64,000 nucleotides of DNA, from the NCBI GenBank assembly GCA_965222505.1, contig OZ244956.1, positions 3,534,001 to 3,598,000 on the forward strand, read 5' to 3'. The DNA comes from G965222505 sp965222505 (lineage in GTDB: Bacteria; Bacteroidota; Rhodothermia; Rhodothermales; DATKEJ01). How positions within the stretch are numbered: the stretch's first letter is position 1; each line of letters starts with the position of its first letter. Both the position numbers and the translations under genes were made by a program. The notes under the pieces were generated by a model. That model saw only the letters and a program-made list of their open reading frames with translations. It was not told the origin of the DNA and searched no databases. Positions 25,621 through 34,374 of this stretch are shown piece after piece.

Positions 25621-25740
25621 GGGCGATCACAAGGATCGCCCCTCCGGGTTTTGCCCCTTTCCGATGAGCGAATTGGATTTGCTCCATTTTTTCGATGAAT
25701 GCATCCTGGCGGGGCCGGTCTTGTGCCGGCCCTTCAACGT
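25621..25740. repeat. Composite hairpin repeat, unit 2
   Basis: GGGCGATCACAAGGATCGCCC (25621 onward) and, about 70 bases later, GGGGCCGGTCTTGTGCCGGC then CCTTCAACGT. Same order and spacing as unit 1 at 23811-23936. GCGGTCGGCC follows both units within about 60 bases. Confidence 0.75.
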
Positions 25741-25809
25741 TAAATCACTTTCGGCATGAAGGAATGACGTGGTTCCCAACCAAGCGGTCGGCCCAGTCCG
25801 TCGATACGA

Positions 25810-26889
25810 CTATTTCCACGTATCGGCGAGGACGCGGATCCAGTTTTGATGGGTGATGCGGCCCAGGGCATCGTCGTCGTAACCATGTTTGCGCAGGGCA
25901 TTGATCAGGTGGGGGTAGCCGGTAACGTCTCCGATGGCCTGGGGAATCATGGCTCCATCAAAATCGGAGCCGAAGGCGACGTGGTCGATGCCGATGCGGT
26001 CCACGATGTAATCGACATGCCGGATGAGTTCGGCCAATGGAGTGTCCGGGTTGGCCTGGCCGTCGGGGCGGATGTCTCCCACGAAGAAGTTGACACCGAT
26101 CACGCCATTTGAGGTGCCGACGGCATCGATTTGTTTATCTGTCAGGTTTCGGCTGGAGGGGCAGAGGGCGTGGGCACCCGTATGGGTCACGACCAGCGGA
26201 GCCGTGGAGAGCCGTTCTACATCCCAGAAGCCTTTCTCGTTCAAGTGGGCGAGGTCTAGCATCACGCCCAGATTATTGCAGGCCTTGACCAGCCGTAGGC
26301 CAGCCTCGGTAAGGCCCGGCCCAATGTCCGGCGTGTGAGGATACCGGAATTGTACGCCATGTCCGAAAACCGTTGGGCGGCTCCACGTGGGGCCAAGGGA
26401 TCGCAGGCCCGCCTGGTAGAATACGTGCAGGGCATCCAGGTCTTGGTCGATGGCGTCAGCCCCTTCCAGGTGCAGAATGGCGGCAAACGTGCCGTCGGCC
26501 AGGCAGCGGGTTAGTTCGGTATGAGAGCGAATAACGCGGAGTTGCCCTTCCGATTCAGCTTCCCACTGAAAAAGCCGGGCCATTAACGTGATGACAAACC
26601 GTTGTGCGTAGGCTGGGTCCACGGGCTGAGCCAGCGGCATGGCATATCCGCCTGCAGGGGCGCCAAAGGTAGACCGGCTGGTGGGTTGTTGAGGGCCTTC
26701 GGGGGGGGTCCAAATGGCGAAAAACCCGCCGCCCATCCCGCCCTTGCGGGCACGGGGCAGGTCGATGTGGCCCTTACTGGCATCGGCTTCATCAAAGAAC
26801 GACCGGCCGGCGGCCCGAGGCGACATGTAGATCTGGACCAACGTATCATTGTGGCCGTCGAAAACAGGCAAGAGAGAAGAGATGGGCAT
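25810..26889 (-). CDS. Membrane dipeptidase (peptidase M19)
   Basis: 359 residues. The M19 metal site is visible as FDGHNDT (about 10-16), HLEGADAI in the middle, LDLAHLNEKGFWDV and VVTHTGAHAL. The final IDHVAFGSDFDG is also diagnostic. Renal dipeptidase-type enzymes hydrolyse dipeptides, including D-amino-acid peptides, with two zinc ions. No clear signal peptide is present, so it is probably cytoplasmic. It stands alone, with a repeat unit after its stop and HU facing away from its start. Confidence 0.94.
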   Translation of the reverse strand: MPISSLLPVFDGHNDTLVQIYMSPRAAGRSFFDEADASKGHIDLPRARKGGMGGGFFAIWTPPEGPQQPTSRSTFGAPAGGYAMPLAQPVDPAYAQRFVITLMARLFQWEAESEGQLRVIRSHTELTRCLADGTFAAILHLEGADAIDQDLDALHVFYQAGLRSLGPTWSRPTVFGHGVQFRYPHTPDIGPGLTEAGLRLVKACNNLGVMLDLAHLNEKGFWDVERLSTAPLVVTHTGAHALCPSSRNLTDKQIDAVGTSNGVIGVNFFVGDIRPDGQANPDTPLAELIRHVDYIVDRIGIDHVAFGSDFDGAMIPQAIGDVTGYPHLINALRKHGYDDDALGRITHQNWIRVLADTWK

Positions 26890-26997
26890 GGGGTAAACGG
26901 TTCGGCGGGAAGGAATAGGTTTGTCAACAACGAAGGTCTATAGCAGGCCGCGTGAAATAACGAAATTCGATTTCGGCAAGCAAAAGAAAAAAGAGTG

Positions 26998-27058
26998 TTG
27001 ATTGGTGATTCTTGATTGGTAATTGCTGCTGAATAAATGATCAATCAACAATCACCAA
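26998..27058. repeat. Imperfect inverted repeat before the HU gene
   Basis: TTGATTGGTGATT (26998-27010) and AATCACCAA (27050-27058) pair over nine bases, with further related GATTGG copies between them. It lies between the divergent dipeptidase and HU genes and could be a binding region for either promoter. No stronger claim is possible. Confidence 0.4.
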
Positions 27059-27155
27059 CCGCCAATCACAAATAGAAATAGTTATATTACCGTGCGTGCG
27101 CCCTTCCACCTGGGTGCCTGGAGCCGCGTCCTTTACCATACAAGCAGGGTATGTT

Positions 27156-27452
27156 ATGACCAAAGCCGATATTGTGGATCGCATTGCCAGTGCCACAGGC
27201 CTGACAAAATTGGAAACCGATACCGTTGTCAATGCATTTATGCTGACCATCATTGACGCATTGAAAGAAAACAAAGCCATTGAATTGCGGGGATTTGGTT
27301 CCTTCCGGGTTGAAAAACGTGCACCTCGCGTGGCCCGTAACCCGCGCACCAATCAGGTGGTCCCTGTGCCTGAGCGCTACGTCCCGGTCTTCCGCGTGTC
27401 GGATTCCTTCCGTGATGCGGTGGATGATGCCGTACGAAGCAGTGCGTCTTAA
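27156..27452 (+). CDS. HU/IHF family DNA-binding protein
   Basis: 98 residues. MTKADIVDRIASATGLTKLETDTVVNAF is the typical HU N-terminus. IELRGFGSFRVEKRAPRVARNPRTNQVVPVPERYVPVFR contains the DNA-binding arm with the RNPRT core. It probably bends and compacts DNA as a dimer. The frame is open upstream but the HU fold fixes the start at 27156. The zinc-ribbon/TPR gene starts 15 bases after its stop and is likely read in the same transcript. Confidence 0.95.
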   Translation: MTKADIVDRIASATGLTKLETDTVVNAFMLTIIDALKENKAIELRGFGSFRVEKRAPRVARNPRTNQVVPVPERYVPVFRVSDSFRDAVDDAVRSSAS

Positions 27453-27466
27453 ATTTTTGGATACCT

Positions 27467-28669
27467 ATGACAATGAAAGCCCATGTGGTGTGTGCGGGCT
27501 GTGGGGCTAGGTTGGCCCCGGAAGCTATGCAATGTGATTTATGCGGTTTGCCGGTCGGTGTGGCTCCAGACGAACCGATTGCCCCAGCCGCCGAACCGGA
27601 AGGACCTGGTGTTGAAACAGCGCCTTCGCCCGAACCCCAGGGGGCTGCCGATTCCGCACCGGTTCAGGGCTCTTACATTGTGTGTGGTAGCTGTGGGCAC
27701 AACAATGCCTTGTCTGCCCGGTTCTGCAACCAATGTGGCTCGGCCTTTTACGAAACACCAGCCGAGCCGGAGGTTCATCCGGTTGCTGAAGCGGTTTCCA
27801 CGGCTGTTGCTGTCGATCAGGGAGCCGCATCGGCTGATCAAACCGACACGCCGGTTCTGCCGCCAGAAATGGCATCTCCGGACCACAAGCGGGCGCCAGG
27901 GTCTCCTGCCGTCAATAAGCAAGTGTTTCGCCTCGTCGGTGTTAGCCTGTTGGTGGTGGTGGGCTTGTTTCTGATTACCGTCTGGAGCAAGGATGGGCCG
28001 AGTACGCCCCCGGCTTCCAGCCCGCTGTCCAATACCCAATCCGGTGCCTCCGATGAGACCGTTGCACCCCCGACTGTTCCGTTGGCCGCTGCGGTTGAGG
28101 CACAGGTCGAAGCCGCCGAAGCCTCCATTGCCGAGGCCACAGATGATGCGGCTCGCCTGGCCGCCCGGCAGGACTTGATGAACCTCTACATCAGCAACAG
28201 TCGGATCGACAAGGCCGCCGAAGTGCAAGTCCAAATTGCCGAAGCCGATCCTACGCCCGAAAACTGGGCTATGGCGGGCAACATGTACTACGACTGGATG
28301 GAGCAACAGCAGGGCGCCTCCCGGACGTTCGCGGCCAAAGAAGCGATTGCGGCCTATCAGAAGGCGCTGGAGATGGAGCCCAATAACCTGGATGTTCGAA
28401 CCGATATGGCTGTGGCCTATCTCAACGATCCGGACAATCCCATGGAAGCCGTCCAACAGACCAATAAAGTGCTTGAGCAGGACCCCGATCACCTCCAGGC
28501 CAATTTCAACAAAGGGGTGATGCTGGGTCAAATCGGTAGACTGGACCAGGCGATTATGCAATTTGATCGGGTGATGACCCTCGCCGAACCTGGCTCTCAA
28601 CCTTTCGAGCGGGCCAAGCAGTACAAAACCGAACTCGAAAACCTCGTCCGCCAGCGGGGCAACGGTTGA
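27467..28669 (+). CDS. Zinc-ribbon, single-TM, TPR protein
   Basis: 400 residues. Two zinc ribbons open the protein: CAGCGARLAPEAMQCDLCG (about 10-28) and CGSCGHNNALSARFCNQCG (about 73-91). A Pro/Glu/Ala-rich linker leads to one membrane helix (VFRLVGVSLLVVVGLFLITVW, about 150-170), then a helical region and TPR-like repeats (AIAAYQKALEMEPNNLDVRTDMAVAY, GRLDQAIMQFDRVMTLAEP). This is a cytoplasmic zinc ribbon with a periplasmic TPR domain, a build widespread in this phylum and of unknown role. It sits between HU and modA. Confidence 0.82.
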   Translation: MTMKAHVVCAGCGARLAPEAMQCDLCGLPVGVAPDEPIAPAAEPEGPGVETAPSPEPQGAADSAPVQGSYIVCGSCGHNNALSARFCNQCGSAFYETPAEPEVHPVAEAVSTAVAVDQGAASADQTDTPVLPPEMASPDHKRAPGSPAVNKQVFRLVGVSLLVVVGLFLITVWSKDGPSTPPASSPLSNTQSGASDETVAPPTVPLAAAVEAQVEAAEASIAEATDDAARLAARQDLMNLYISNSRIDKAAEVQVQIAEADPTPENWAMAGNMYYDWMEQQQGASRTFAAKEAIAAYQKALEMEPNNLDVRTDMAVAYLNDPDNPMEAVQQTNKVLEQDPDHLQANFNKGVMLGQIGRLDQAIMQFDRVMTLAEPGSQPFERAKQYKTELENLVRQRGNG

Positions 28670-28683
28670 TACCTCGGAGTGCC

Positions 28684-29478
28684 ATGCCTATCCGAAGCGG
28701 TGTTGTACTCGGCCTGTTGATCGTCGGTTTGAGCTGTGCATCGCAGGTCCAACGTCCGAAGGTGCTTGTGTACGGTGCCGCGTCGTTGACCGATGTCCTT
28801 ACCGCACTGGAAGAAGCCTTTGAAGCCGCACACCCGGAGGTTGATCTGGCCCTCAACCTGGCCGCTACCTCTACATTGGCCCGGCAAATTGAAGCCGGTG
28901 CACCCGCCGACCTGTTCTTCTCGGCCCATCCGGGCTGGATGGATCACCTGGCCGCCAAAGATCAGGTGACGGATACCCTGGCATTTATGGGCAACCGCCT
29001 GGTGGTGGTGCAGCGCTCCAAAACGGCCCCTTTGAACACGCCGGCCGACTTGTTAACCATTGAGCGCCTTGCCCTCGCGGATCCGTCCCATGTACCCGCC
29101 GGACAATATGCCCGGCAAGCCCTTTCCTGTTCCGGCCAATGGGACCGGTTGATGCCCCGCATCCTTCCGGTGCTGGACGTCCGTGCGGCACTGCTGACGG
29201 TACAGTCGGGCGCAGCCGATGCCGCTGTGGTGTATGCCACGGATACGCTTCAACTGAAAGGGGCACAGCTCGCGTTTGTTTGGCCTTCAGGGTGTATGCC
29301 GACGGTTACGTACACGGCTGGCCGGGTTCGGAATGGGGCCGAGACCCAATGGGCCTCGCGGTTTCTGGCTTTTGCTACGCACCCAGACCAACAGCACGTC
29401 TGGCAACAATTCGGTTTTGCGTCGCTCGGACAGTCCATCTCCGGGTCTGAACAGGCATCATCACCGCAGTCTCTATGA
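28684..29478 (+). CDS. modA: Molybdate ABC transporter, substrate-binding protein
   Basis: 264 residues. A hydrophobic N-terminus ends in a possible lipobox (VGLSC). The mature protein has the ModA fold: VYGAASLTDVLTALEEAF (about 25-42), STLARQIEAGAPADLFFSA and PAGQYARQAL. ALLTVQSGAADAAVVYATD near residue 165 is typical of ModA. It captures molybdate or tungstate in the periplasm. The ATG at 28684 directly precedes the signal. The stop overlaps the modB start by four bases (ATGA). Confidence 0.92.
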   Translation: MPIRSGVVLGLLIVGLSCASQVQRPKVLVYGAASLTDVLTALEEAFEAAHPEVDLALNLAATSTLARQIEAGAPADLFFSAHPGWMDHLAAKDQVTDTLAFMGNRLVVVQRSKTAPLNTPADLLTIERLALADPSHVPAGQYARQALSCSGQWDRLMPRILPVLDVRAALLTVQSGAADAAVVYATDTLQLKGAQLAFVWPSGCMPTVTYTAGRVRNGAETQWASRFLAFATHPDQQHVWQQFGFASLGQSISGSEQASSPQSL

Positions 29479-30173
29479 CGCCTGATCCAATAGCCACTCC
29501 GTTTTTGACCACCTACGAATGGGACGCGCTCATGCTATCCCTTCGGGTAGCCCTGGTGGCCGTCATGGTCACTTTTCCGTTTGGAGTTGCGCTGGCTTAT
29601 GGGTTGGCCCGCCGTCATACGCCGCTTCGGTTTATGATCGAGAATCTGGTCCAGCTTCCGTTGGTGTTGCCGCCGGTGGTCATCGGCTATGTGTTACTGC
29701 TGCTGTTTAGTCCGCAAGGATCCATCGGCAGTATGCTGGAAACGATGGGGATACGCGTGGCTTTTACCTGGTTCGGTGCGGCCCTGGCGGCTGGGATTGT
29801 GGCCTTTCCATTATTGGTTCAGACCGTACGGGTTACATTCGAACAGATTGATCCAAGCTGGGCCGAAGCGGTGCTGGTTGACGGGGGGGGGCGATGGGCA
29901 GCCTTTCGGTGGGTGGTGTTTCCGCTGGCCGCACGCGGCATGGCCGCGGGATTGATTCTCGCTTTTGCACGGGCCGTAGGAGAGTTTGGGGCCACCATCA
30001 TCCTGGCCGGCAACATCCCTGGTCAGACCCAGACCTTGCCCCTGGCGATATTCACCCGTCTCAATCAACCCGGCGGGGATGTAGCCGCCCTCCGTCTGGT
30101 GGCCATCGCCATCCTGCTCTCCATTGCTAGTCTCATCGCCCACGCTTGGCTCACACGCCGGTTGCATCGATAA
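29475..30173 (+). CDS. modB: Molybdate ABC transporter, permease
   Basis: 232 residues, five or six membrane helices. The EAA-type loop appears as SWAEAVLVDGGGRWAAFRWVVFPLAARG (about 135-162), and the conserved FARAVGEFGATIILAGNIPGQTQTLPL is the ModB signature. It forms the channel for molybdate. No ATPase (modC) gene follows: the next gene is an ECF sigma factor on the opposite strand, 19 bases away. Either modC lies elsewhere or an unlinked ATPase serves this permease. Confidence 0.93.
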   Translation: MTPDPIATPFLTTYEWDALMLSLRVALVAVMVTFPFGVALAYGLARRHTPLRFMIENLVQLPLVLPPVVIGYVLLLLFSPQGSIGSMLETMGIRVAFTWFGAALAAGIVAFPLLVQTVRVTFEQIDPSWAEAVLVDGGGRWAAFRWVVFPLAARGMAAGLILAFARAVGEFGATIILAGNIPGQTQTLPLAIFTRLNQPGGDVAALRLVAIAILLSIASLIAHAWLTRRLHR

Positions 30174-30192
30174 ATCATACACCACCAAGGGA

Positions 30193-30762
30193 TCAAGGGT
30201 TGTTCAGCGCACGGGCGAGCCACGCACGGGCAGCCCGCCAGTCCCGTTTTACAGTCGGGGTCGAAATGTCCAGTACGGCAGCAGTTTCTTCGACCGTCAG
30301 TCCGGCAAAAAAGCGACACTCCACGATGCGCGCCTGCCGTGCGTCGAGTTGTTCAAGTCGGTTCAGGGCTTCATCCAGCGAGAGCAACTCCGAAGCCTGC
30401 ACGGTGGCCGCATGGAGTTGCTCATTAAAGGCAACCGTGAGGGCATTTCCGCCCCGCTTTTGACGCATCCGGTGCCGTGCAGCCTGTACCAAGACCTGTC
30501 GCATGGCCCGTGCTGCCACTCGCAGGAAGTGAGCACGGTCCTGCCACGCCAGGGTTTGTGAGGGCAGCAGTTTGATGTAGGCTTCGTGGACGAGGGCCGT
30601 GGTGTTGAGGGTGGCATCTGCGCGTCCCCGTCGAACTTGCCGGGCTAGGCGGCGGAGTTCCTCATAGACCCGTTCGAACAGGTGGTCGAACGCGCCGTCC
30701 TCGCCGGCCTGGACGGCTTGTAGCAAGGCCTGGGTCGATACGTTGGGCTCCTGGACTTCCAT
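30193..30762 (-). CDS. ECF sigma factor, TIGR02999-like (second copy)
   Basis: 189 residues. The sigma-2 region has ELRRLARQVRRGRADATLNTTALVHEAYIKLL and sigma-4 has ECRFFAGLTVEETAAVLDISTPTVKRDWRAARAWLARAL. It is clearly a relative of the ECF factor at 7688-8266, sharing the LNxTALVHEAY signature, though only moderately similar elsewhere. No anti-sigma gene is adjacent. It converges on modB, and its 5' side faces the promoter of a T9SS cargo gene (30925), which it could control (inference from position only). Confidence 0.9.
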   Translation of the reverse strand: MEVQEPNVSTQALLQAVQAGEDGAFDHLFERVYEELRRLARQVRRGRADATLNTTALVHEAYIKLLPSQTLAWQDRAHFLRVAARAMRQVLVQAARHRMRQKRGGNALTVAFNEQLHAATVQASELLSLDEALNRLEQLDARQARIVECRFFAGLTVEETAAVLDISTPTVKRDWRAARAWLARALNNP

Positions 30763-30924
30763 AGCGCAGCATTAGATTGGGCACGAGCTAAGATACTGAA
30801 ATAGGCGCAGTTCTACAGGGAAGACGGACAGGATAATGAGCCACAATGATCCGATATGGTGTATTTTGTCATATAGGGGGATGATCGCATCCTATGTCAT
30901 CTCAACCTACAGGTTCATTCTGTC

Positions 30925-32826
30925 ATGAAAACTCAGCTTCTCCTATCTCTCTTTATTCTTTTCCTATGTTGCACCGTGCCTGTGCAGGCCCAGATGTGGG
31001 ACGAACTCGGCGGTGGCGTGGACGGCCTGGGTGTTCAGGTTAAGGCCCTGGAGTACGATCCGCTAGGGCCCGGCGGCCCTACGCTCTACGTGGCCGGTAT
31101 TTTCGACGAAGCCGGGGGTACGCCCGGATTCAACAACATCGGTGCCCTCAACCTGATTACAGGCCTCTGGATCCCGATGGGCACAGGGTTCGACGGTGAA
31201 GTGACGGACCTGGTACTGGACCCGATATCCGGAGATCTGTATGCCGGGGGAAATTTCGATTTTGACGGCGGGGGGGTGACCGAATTTAACGGGGTCGCTC
31301 AGTGGAACGGCTCATCCTGGTCCGCCCTTGTGTTCAACGGCGAAGAAGGGACCTTCGGTGATGTACAGGCCCTCGCGCTCGATTCCAACGGCAACCTGTA
31401 CGTGGGAGGCTCCTTCAATATCCCCGCTACGCCCATGGTCAATGAGAGCAACATCGCCATGTGGAATGGTTCGTCGTGGTCGGCGCTGGGTACGGGGATG
31501 AACCTCGGTACGGATGGCCTCGTCAAGGAAATCGTAATTGATGCACAAGACGACGTGTACGTGGGGGGGACGTTCGTAAGCGTTGCCAACGGAACGGTCG
31601 ATGCGTGCCGGGTGGCTAAATACGACGGGACCTGGTCTGCACTCGGGGCGGGTGTAGACGGGGACGTGGACGCCCTCGTGTTTGATCCTTTCGGTAACCT
31701 GTACGTTGGGGGCGGTTTCGATGATGCCTCGGATACATTCGATTCCAATTGTAACACGTACTCGAATCCGGTCGAGGCAAACAGCATCGCCGTGTGGGAT
31801 GGGGCCAACTGGACAGGCCTGGTTGATGCCGTCACCGAACCCCCATTCCTCGTCAACGGATTGAGCAGCACCGTGCGTACCCTGATCGTGGCGGATGTGC
31901 TGGGTCTGACGGGTGCCATCGTGGCTGGCGGGTTTTTCTCGGATGCCGGATGTGACTCGTTTTGCCCCATCGGACATCCCAACAATGGGGCAGACCGCAT
32001 TGCCGTATGGGCCCCCTCGCCAGTACTGGGCATCGGGGCGTGGTTGCCGCTGGAACTCGGCTTCAACCAACCGGCCCTGGCCATCGCATTTGCACCCAGC
32101 ATCACCTTGCCCAATGGGAGTCTGGTGGATGTGTCCATACTGTCTGCCGGAGGCACGTTTACCCAGGGCGGCAACGGTGCGCCGATGAGCCGCCTCGCAC
32201 AATTTCAGGTCCAGTTGCCGGTCGAACTGACGGCTTTCGATGTCCTGGTGGATGGGGATGATGTCATCCTGCGGTGGGCCACGGCCAGCGAAACGGACAA
32301 TGCCGGTTTCTACGTCGAAATGAACCGCGATGCCGTACGGCCACGGCATGCCGTGGCCTCGGATGTGGCGAACCCGTCGGATTGGCAAACCCTCGCGTTC
32401 ATAGAAGGCCACGGCACTACAACCGAACCCCAATCCTACACCTATCGCGTCTCGGCCCTGCCCCCCGGCCCCCATCGGTTCCGTCTCAAACAAATTGATT
32501 TCGATGGGCAATTTGAATACAGTGCGGAGGTCGAAGTCGTGCACGAAGTGCCGGGTTCACATGTGCTGGGCGCGATCTACCCGAATCCGTTCGGGGCGGA
32601 CGAACGTGCGGCATTTACACTGGCGCTGGCGCGGGATCAGCATGTGGCCGTGGAGGTGTTCGATGCCGTAGGTCGCCAGGTCCGCACCGTGCATGACGGC
32701 ATGCTTCAGACGCAGATCAACCATCGGTTTATACTGGACGGGTCCGGTTTGCCGAAGGGTTTATATTTGGTACGGGTCACCGGCGAAGGATTTAGTGAAA
32801 GCCGCCGTGTCGTTTTGCTCCACTAA
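30925..32826 (+). CDS. Large secreted beta-propeller-like T9SS cargo protein
   Basis: 633 residues. A signal peptide (MKTQLLLSLFILFLCCTVPVQAQ) precedes many short repeats of the type W-x-x-LGxGxxG and LYVGGSFxxxxG (about 24-410), resembling delta-60 or kelch-like propeller blades. LPVELTAFDVLVDGDDVILRW then begins the usual linker, and the C-terminal Por sorting domain ends in YPNPFGADERAAFTLALARDQ, VFDAVGRQVR and GLYLVRV. It is probably exported by the type IX system and kept on the surface. No catalytic residues are recognised. Confidence 0.88.
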   Translation: MKTQLLLSLFILFLCCTVPVQAQMWDELGGGVDGLGVQVKALEYDPLGPGGPTLYVAGIFDEAGGTPGFNNIGALNLITGLWIPMGTGFDGEVTDLVLDPISGDLYAGGNFDFDGGGVTEFNGVAQWNGSSWSALVFNGEEGTFGDVQALALDSNGNLYVGGSFNIPATPMVNESNIAMWNGSSWSALGTGMNLGTDGLVKEIVIDAQDDVYVGGTFVSVANGTVDACRVAKYDGTWSALGAGVDGDVDALVFDPFGNLYVGGGFDDASDTFDSNCNTYSNPVEANSIAVWDGANWTGLVDAVTEPPFLVNGLSSTVRTLIVADVLGLTGAIVAGGFFSDAGCDSFCPIGHPNNGADRIAVWAPSPVLGIGAWLPLELGFNQPALAIAFAPSITLPNGSLVDVSILSAGGTFTQGGNGAPMSRLAQFQVQLPVELTAFDVLVDGDDVILRWATASETDNAGFYVEMNRDAVRPRHAVASDVANPSDWQTLAFIEGHGTTTEPQSYTYRVSALPPGPHRFRLKQIDFDGQFEYSAEVEVVHEVPGSHVLGAIYPNPFGADERAAFTLALARDQHVAVEVFDAVGRQVRTVHDGMLQTQINHRFILDGSGLPKGLYLVRVTGEGFSESRRVVLLH

Positions 32827-32843
32827 CCGAGAGAGAACATCCA

Positions 32844-33611
32844 ATGATCATTCGAAAGTCCGGCGTAGCCATGCTTGCGCTCTGTGCCGTTCTGTTGGGG
32901 GGATGTGTCCAGTTCAAGACCCTCATCACGCTTAATCCGGACGGCAGCGGTATGCTCGAATTGTTGCTGCGCCCGACGGTCGATACCCTCGAACTGCTCC
33001 GTGCCATGAGTGATACGGACAAGATCTTTATGGATGAGGAAGAACTCAGGGCCTTCGCTGATTCCCTCGGCGAAGGTGTGGCGTATGCCTCACACCAACT
33101 GTTGGACGATGGTGATGCCATCCAGGCAACGTATCAATTTGAGGATATATCGCAACTCAAGGTCCAGATTGCCAGTCCGGCAGACCTGATTGCGCCCGAA
33201 GGTGTAACCTCAAGTTCGTCTGATGCTCAATACCTCACGATGGGCTTTGAGGCCAGCAAACCGGCCCACCTGACCGTTGCCATGCCCATCTCCGACCCCG
33301 GCGAACCGGCCGAAATGACCGAAGAAGAGCGCGCCGAAAACGAGCGTCAGTTTCAAACCATGCTGGCCGATGCCCGTTTTACCTTTGAACTGGCCTTTCA
33401 GGGAAACATCCTGGAAACCAACGCCATCCATCACAAAGAATCGACCGTCACCCTGGTTGATCTGGATTTCAATGGGATCATGGCCGATAAGGAATTGATG
33501 GGTATGATGGTCGAACAGCCCAAGGGGCCGACCCCCGCACTTCTGGCACAACTGGCCGAAAGAGGCTTCACGTTCGATGTGCAGGAGCAGATTGATGTGG
33601 TATTCGAGTAA
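32844..33611 (+). CDS. Hypothetical lipoprotein
   Basis: 255 residues. A signal with a good lipobox (LCAVLLGGC, Cys about residue 23) is followed by FKTLITLNPDGSGMLELLLR and a charged body including EMTEEERAENERQFQTML. The family is not recognised, though an N-terminal strand with NPDGSG resembles other exported proteins of unknown function. It is 17 bases after the T9SS cargo gene and may share its transcript. Probably anchored in the periplasmic face of a membrane. Confidence 0.68.
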   Translation: MIIRKSGVAMLALCAVLLGGCVQFKTLITLNPDGSGMLELLLRPTVDTLELLRAMSDTDKIFMDEEELRAFADSLGEGVAYASHQLLDDGDAIQATYQFEDISQLKVQIASPADLIAPEGVTSSSSDAQYLTMGFEASKPAHLTVAMPISDPGEPAEMTEEERAENERQFQTMLADARFTFELAFQGNILETNAIHHKESTVTLVDLDFNGIMADKELMGMMVEQPKGPTPALLAQLAERGFTFDVQEQIDVVFE

Positions 33612-33675
33612 TGGAGAGGGCGTACTTTTGAGTTAAGGCAGTACGTGCGTTACATTACGGGAAATCACCCGGTTT

Positions 33676-33697
33676 AGCGCCGATTCGGATTGGCGCT
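33676..33697 (+). promoter_or_regulatory. Hairpin just before the TPM gene
   Basis: AGCGCC (33676-33681) and GGCGCT (33692-33697) pair around ten bases, ending two bases before the ATG at 33700. If the real start is the ATG at 33715, this hairpin would be in the leader and might reduce initiation. Not a terminator: no T-run. Confidence 0.35.
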
Positions 33698-33699
33698 TA

Positions 33700-34374
33700 A
33701 TGTACGCAAATGCCATGATCGCCCTATTTACCGAGCAAGAGCAGCAGCAGATTCAGGCAGCCGTGACGGCAGCCGAGGCCCGAACGGCAGGGGAGATCGT
33801 CCCCTACATCGTGATGCACAGTGGCCGGTATGATGCCGCTGTGTGGCGGGCCGCATCCGGGTTTGCCATGCTGGCGTTGTTTCTTCTCTTTCTGTTTCAT
33901 CAATTCTACGACGGCTGGGCCTTTGGATGGATGTTCACCGAATGGGGAGCCGGGATCATTACCGTATTGGCGGGCACCATCGGTGCGTTGCTAACGGCCT
34001 ATGTTCCCCCCCTTAAACGCTGGATGACAGGTCCCGCCACGATGGCGGCCTATGTCCATGCGCGGGCCATGCGGGCCTTCGTCGAGGAGGAAGTGTTCAA
34101 CACCAAAGACCGGACGGGCATTCTGCTCTTTGTCTCGCTACTGGAGCATCGCATCGAAGTGTTTGGCGATGAAGGTATCAACCGGAAGGTAAGTCCGGAA
34201 GACTGGATTGAGGTTGTTGAACGCATCCGGCAAGGCATCCTGCAAGACGCCCTCGCCAAAGGGCTCATCGAAGCCATCGAGATGTGTGGGGAATTGCTCG
34301 AACGCAAAGGTGTAGACATCCAACCCGACGACACCGACGAACTTCCCAACACCGTCCGGGTGCGGAAGGAATAG
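33700..34374 (+). CDS. TPM-domain membrane protein
   Basis: 224 residues. An N-terminal TPM-like stretch (FTEQEQQQIQAAVTAAEARTAGEIVPYIV) is followed by two membrane segments (about 50-70 and 80-105) and then RAMRAFVEEEVFNTKDRTGILLFVSLLEHRIEVFGDEGI, characteristic of the TPM (YgcG-type) fold. The family is linked to membrane stress and repair, though biochemistry is unsettled. A second TPM gene begins with an overlap of one base at the stop, so they form an operon. The start at 33700 or 33715 cannot be decided. Confidence 0.82.
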   Translation: MYANAMIALFTEQEQQQIQAAVTAAEARTAGEIVPYIVMHSGRYDAAVWRAASGFAMLALFLLFLFHQFYDGWAFGWMFTEWGAGIITVLAGTIGALLTAYVPPLKRWMTGPATMAAYVHARAMRAFVEEEVFNTKDRTGILLFVSLLEHRIEVFGDEGINRKVSPEDWIEVVERIRQGILQDALAKGLIEAIEMCGELLERKGVDIQPDDTDELPNTVRVRKE

